In this document: positions 18,659-21,353 of the stretch, piece after piece
How positions within the stretch are numbered: the stretch's first letter is position 1
Layout: every line of letters begins with the position of its first letter
From: Seminavis robusta
Lineage: Eukaryota; Bacillariophyta; Bacillariophyceae; Naviculales; Naviculaceae
Length of the DNA: 21,353 nucleotides
Reading direction: 5' to 3'
Assembly: GCA_903772945.1 (NCBI GenBank)
Contig: CAICTM010001864.1
Coordinates: 1-21,353, forward strand
The notes under the pieces: model-generated
Told to the model about the DNA's origin: nothing
Database searches by the model: none
Seen by the model: the letters and a program-made list of their open reading frames with translations, nothing else
Translations under genes and position numbers: made by a program

Positions 18659-19607
18659 CTTCTTCATGAGCATCTGGAATGATCAATCAGTTTTTTTAGG
18701 TCCTGCAGTATGTCTGTAAATTTATACCTACGCGCTACCTATCCACTATTAGAAAGGCATACAACTGTACAGTACGTCCTTTCTGTACCGGTACGATACC
18801 GGTACGGCCTACAGCTGGTGAAGTTCAAACAGGGTTCGCTTTAGAGTACAGTAACCCGGATACTCTGAGTACTGAGTATAGCTTACGGTACCAAAGATCC
18901 TAATAAATGATTGCGACGCGCGGTCATGGAAACCAACCTCCAATGCGCACATACTAGTACTTATTGTTTCGCGTACACTTCTTGCCTTGTGCCGGCTTTG
19001 GAATGACTGGGCACATGGTCTTTCGCTCGGCGAAGTCTAAACGAAATAAAGCCGAAAGCCAGAAGGCTGAAATCTCAACACAATCAATGTAAGTCAGCGG
19101 GAGCTGCGATACCTCGGCAGAAAGACAAATAGAAGAACGAGGATCATGTTTGAGATTGCATCCTTCTTTCAAGGTAGCCCTGGCGACAACACCCGACTTC
19201 GTCGTGTGTTGCCGCCTGGTATCATTCCCTCATTGTAACCTTCTTTTTATTTAAGCTAGCCCTGGCGACAACACCCGACTTCGTAGTGTGTTGCCGCCCG
19301 CTGACCATAATTTTACAGCTGTCATTCCCTTATGTAATTGTATTCTTTGTAGCTTCTGCAGGCTTATTGTGTTGAGTGTACTAACCTTGAATAATCATGA
19401 TTTATTCCTACCCCTAAATTTGTAGAACCTTCAATTTCCAGTTTTGTTGGCTTAAGACTATCTCTATCCCTATATTTTGGCTTCGCCGGAATAGGAAATA
19501 GCATTTTAAAGGGGTTGAGAACTCAGGCAGTTAACCTGCCGAGGTAAAAGCAAACCAAGTGGTACCGGTACCGTACAACCGAAACAAAGCAAACAGCAAG
19601 ATAAAAA
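18659..19607. other. Gene-free region with short repeats and palindromes
   Basis: No supported gene. After the end of the tandem duplication there are two TACCGGTA palindromes (18786-18793, 18797-18804), several stretches with GTACT/AGTAC words, and the duplicated 42-bp hairpin unit. An AT-rich stretch at 19370-19510 leads towards the small secreted gene. TACCGGTA occurs again at 19563-19570, 37 bases before its ATG. Confidence 0.5.
19175..19298. repeat. Duplicated 42-bp hairpin unit (19175-19216 and 19257-19298)
   Basis: Two copies match at 41 of 42 bases, 82 bp apart. Each starts TAGCCCTGGCGACAACAC and ends GTGTGTTGCCGCC, so GGCGACAACAC can pair with GTGTTGCCGCC (11 bp with one A-C mismatch) around a short loop. 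Flanking words (CCTTCTTT before, TCATTCCCT after) also recur, so the duplicated unit is about 80 bp or more. Confidence 0.8.
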
Positions 19608-20007
19608 ATGAAGCTCGTGTTGTTGATTTCCTCCCTCCTGGCCCTTGTGCCATCTGTCTCTGGCTGCACCTGTGCAACTCTGGCAGCCACCACCATTGTT
19701 AACACTGCCTTTGGAAGCTATACAGGTAAATCTCGACTTGGAATTTATTTACGACTCGTAGACATCTGGCTCCAAAGTCCAGGCATACGGGAGTCTCACT
19801 CTCTATGCTGCCCTGTTCCAAGGTACAACATCGGATGGTGCTGGGGGCAATTTTGACTTGGACTTTGTTTACAACCTCGATTTTCTTCAAGCCAAATTCA
19901 CAAGGCGATTTTCCTCGTTTGTCTCATCATGCAGCGGCACGGGGGGCATTACCTCCAGCAGCACAACCATGGTCACTTCGACCTCTATCACCATTCCTAG
20001 TAGCTAG
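19608..20007 (+). CDS. Small secreted protein of unknown function
   Basis: Exons 19608-19725 and 19778-20007 with a 52-nt GTAAAT...CCAAAG intron give 115 aa. Without splicing, the frame runs on to 19856 with unlike composition, so I prefer the spliced form. Residues 1-19 (MKLVLLISSLLALVPSVSG) are a clear signal peptide, with cleavage likely before CTCATLAATT. The mature part reads QAYGSLTLYAALFQGTTSDG and NFDLDFVYNLDFLQAKF, and ends in a Ser/Thr-rich tail without a membrane anchor. It converges on the Hint-domain gene. It could be a short relative or a truncated copy of such secreted multi-domain proteins, but I see no firm alignment. Family not recognised. Confidence 0.6.
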
Positions 20008-20321
20008 CAGCACTGCTCCCAGCTAGAGCTATCCTGGCTTCCAGTTAGCATTAGCTAGCTACCCACCAAGCAACCCTCCCAGCTAGGGGTGTAGTAGCTA
20101 GGTAGTAGGTTCCCGGTCACAACTTATTAGCTGGCTACTACTGGTGTGTTGGATGGCTTGTGTTGGAGGGCTTGGACGACCGACTATCCAGAAGTCATTA
20201 ACCATCGTGCTATAGTGCTATAGTCTACCACCTCAACTCTGTTTCGCTCGCTCCACTGGAGCCATTCACAATCACTTCCAATATCTACACATTTGCACTC
20301 CGTTCGGTACCAATGATGAAA
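20008..20321. other. Spacer between convergent genes
   Basis: These 314 bases hold no gene. They are rich in GCTAG/CTAGC words (AGCTAGCTACC near 20050, GTAGCTAGGTAGTAGG near 20095) and contain the duplicated word GTGCTATA near 20207-20222. They would serve as the 3' ends of both flanking genes. Confidence 0.5.
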
Positions 20322-21353
20322 TTACATCTTCTGCCCCTTCACAATACGACCCCACTTCCCCCATGCAACAACTTTGAATACAACCATAGCCAACACAACT
20401 CCTCCACTCAGCGCCAAGGTCGGACCAAAGATCATCTCCAGAGACCAGCAAAGAGCAAACACTAGAAGATACGCCATGGCCATGGGAACCTGAATCCACA
20501 TACTTTGAGATTGCACCCACAAGGTGACTTTGGGAAGAACAGCAACAGCCCGAGACATGCCTTCGGTGTCGACGCCACTGCACGCAGTCTTCATCACGCC
20601 CATGCACAAGACTCGGAGAGGAGCCAGACCGGCATGAATCTGGTCATGATTCAAGGTGGAAAGAAACCCAACCAGTTGAGTATCCACAAGAGAAATGTAA
20701 GAAGAGGCGGCCACTCCATCCACCACAATGGTTCCACTGGCGGTAAAGGGGGCATAGAGTCCGGACTTGGTACTGGTAGAAATCTTGGTAACCTCCAGTT
20801 CTTGGCCGTGAATGCCTTGGAGAAAATCTCCAACCTTGATGGCATCAGCTCGAACAGGACCATGAGCATGAAAAATGAAATGTTCGGGCGACGCCTCCAC
20901 TGGTTGCTTGCTGCTGGCAGTATGAATCTGGAGAAAGGTTGTCACGTGATCCATCGTTTGATGTCCAAAGGTATAAATGGGTTGGTAGTTTCCCAAGGCA
21001 TCCAAGACACTGTCTCCCACTTCTAAATCCTTCATGGGGACCAGCCCCAGGTCCTGGACCATAACTGATGCATCTGCCGAAAAACAGGGGGTACCCCGTG
21101 GAGGATCAGCGGACGGGGAGACGGGAGCTGCCGCGGTAGGGGTGATGACGGGAGCGGCTGACGGAGCGCCTGACGGAGCCCCAGTAGGACTGCCCGTTGG
21201 AGATGAACATGTAATTGCGCAGTCTCCGGAGGCACCAACTCCCGTAGCAGCAATCCCTGCGCCGTCGTCGAAAGCGAGGGTAAAACCGGAGCCATCAAAT
21301 GTGATGGATGCCGTCGCGGTGGCGGCGCAACCAAGATCATTAGTTCCGGATTC
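20322..21353 (-). CDS. Hedgehog-type Hint domain protein with C-terminal membrane segments (5' partial)
   Basis: The frame is open from the window edge to the stop at 20322, so 343 aa are visible and the N-terminus is missing. Residues 1-50 are part of an extracellular domain (ITFDGSGFTLAFDDGAG). A Pro/Ala/Ser/Thr linker (SPTGSPTGAPSGAPSAAP) covers about 55-88. Then follows a Hint fold: Cys90 in PCFSADASVMVQ as the likely nucleophile, VGDSVLDALGNYQPIYTFGH, a SPEHFIFH block with the conserved His, VGDFLQG, and SGTIVVDGVAASSY near the end. Such domains cut their own chain at the Cys and, in Hedgehog, attach a lipid to the freed N-terminal part. After the Hint come two hydrophobic stretches (MAMAYLLVFALCW and GGVVLAMVVFKVVAW). 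These suggest that the Hint part stays in a membrane while the N-terminal part may be released or modified. Confidence 0.85.
   Translation of the reverse strand, partial: ESGTNDLGCAATATASITFDGSGFTLAFDDGAGIAATGVGASGDCAITCSSPTGSPTGAPSGAPSAAPVITPTAAAPVSPSADPPRGTPCFSADASVMVQDLGLVPMKDLEVGDSVLDALGNYQPIYTFGHQTMDHVTTFLQIHTASSKQPVEASPEHFIFHAHGPVRADAIKVGDFLQGIHGQELEVTKISTSTKSGLYAPFTASGTIVVDGVAASSYISLVDTQLVGFLSTLNHDQIHAGLAPLRVLCMGVMKTACSGVDTEGMSRAVAVLPKVTLWVQSQSMWIQVPMAMAYLLVFALCWSLEMIFGPTLALSGGVVLAMVVFKVVAWGKWGRIVKGQKM

Larger units (their letters stand above)
18115..18720. repeat. 126-bp tandem duplication, second copy interrupted
   Basis: Copy 1 starts GCTAGAGCGCTTAGCA at 18115. Copy 2 starts GCTAGAGTGCTTAGCA at 18241. 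Both contain the stretch with GGAATGATCAATCAGTTTTT (18176 and 18676), then GGTCCTGC and TGTCTGTA. Copy 1 is continuous; copy 2 is split by the inverted-repeat element at 18281-18658. Copy 1 therefore serves as a near-empty-site reference. Confidence 0.8.

Noticed and set aside
18954..19172. 72-codon minus-strand open frame in the repeat region
   Set aside because: Short, no recognisable features, and overlaps the edge of the duplicated hairpin region.
1..21353. tRNA, rRNA or other known structural RNA genes
   Set aside because: No cloverleaf-type box pair or rRNA-like stretch was seen by eye on either strand; a covariance-model scan was not possible.

Overview
The window looks like nuclear DNA of a diatom, probably a raphid pennate species. 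The reasons are compact multi-exon genes with short GT-AG introns (about 50-150 nt), a membrane cyclase-phosphodiesterase gene, a Crinkler-type nuclease gene, a secreted Hint-domain protein, and a degenerate Ty3/gypsy element of the kind common in diatoms. Seminavis robusta is one candidate by recollection of its gene types; I could not test the species. All exon models here were built by reading splice sites and protein conservation by eye.

Region 1-2758: the 3' end of a decayed LTR retrotransposon (integrase relic about 1-765, 3' LTR about 884-1334) sits directly against a Crinkler-like nuclease gene. That gene has lost its 5' end in this window, and an in-frame TAG interrupts it 92 codons before its probable original end. 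Region 2759-3650 holds one protein-like fragment and no clear gene.

Region 3651-13267: two substantial genes on the + strand. The first (4 exons, 635 aa) fuses a P-loop sulfotransferase-like domain to a class IV (branched-chain/D-amino-acid type) PLP aminotransferase, the architecture also found in plants; the Glu expected to contact the PLP ring nitrogen is Gly. The second (22 exons, 1479 aa) is a two-pass membrane receptor-like protein with an extracellular CHASE-like region, a class III nucleotide cyclase domain and a PDEase I domain. Its catalytic regions include exons of 7 and 6 nt.

Region 13268-15566: gene decay. It contains the broken 3' end of a second cyclase/PDE paralog with different intron positions, then coding-looking blocks of an unidentified broken gene. 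Region 15567-17904 holds two tail-to-tail genes: a helical-repeat-like protein (+) and an RNI-type leucine-rich-repeat protein (-).

Region 17905-19607 is repeat-rich and gene-free. A 126-bp tandem duplication has its second copy split by a 378-bp element with 34-bp terminal inverted repeats, filled with 14 same-strand copies of GGAATGTT. A 42-bp hairpin-forming unit is also present twice. The window ends with two convergent secretory-pathway genes: a small secreted protein (+) and a partial Hedgehog-type Hint protein with C-terminal membrane segments (-).
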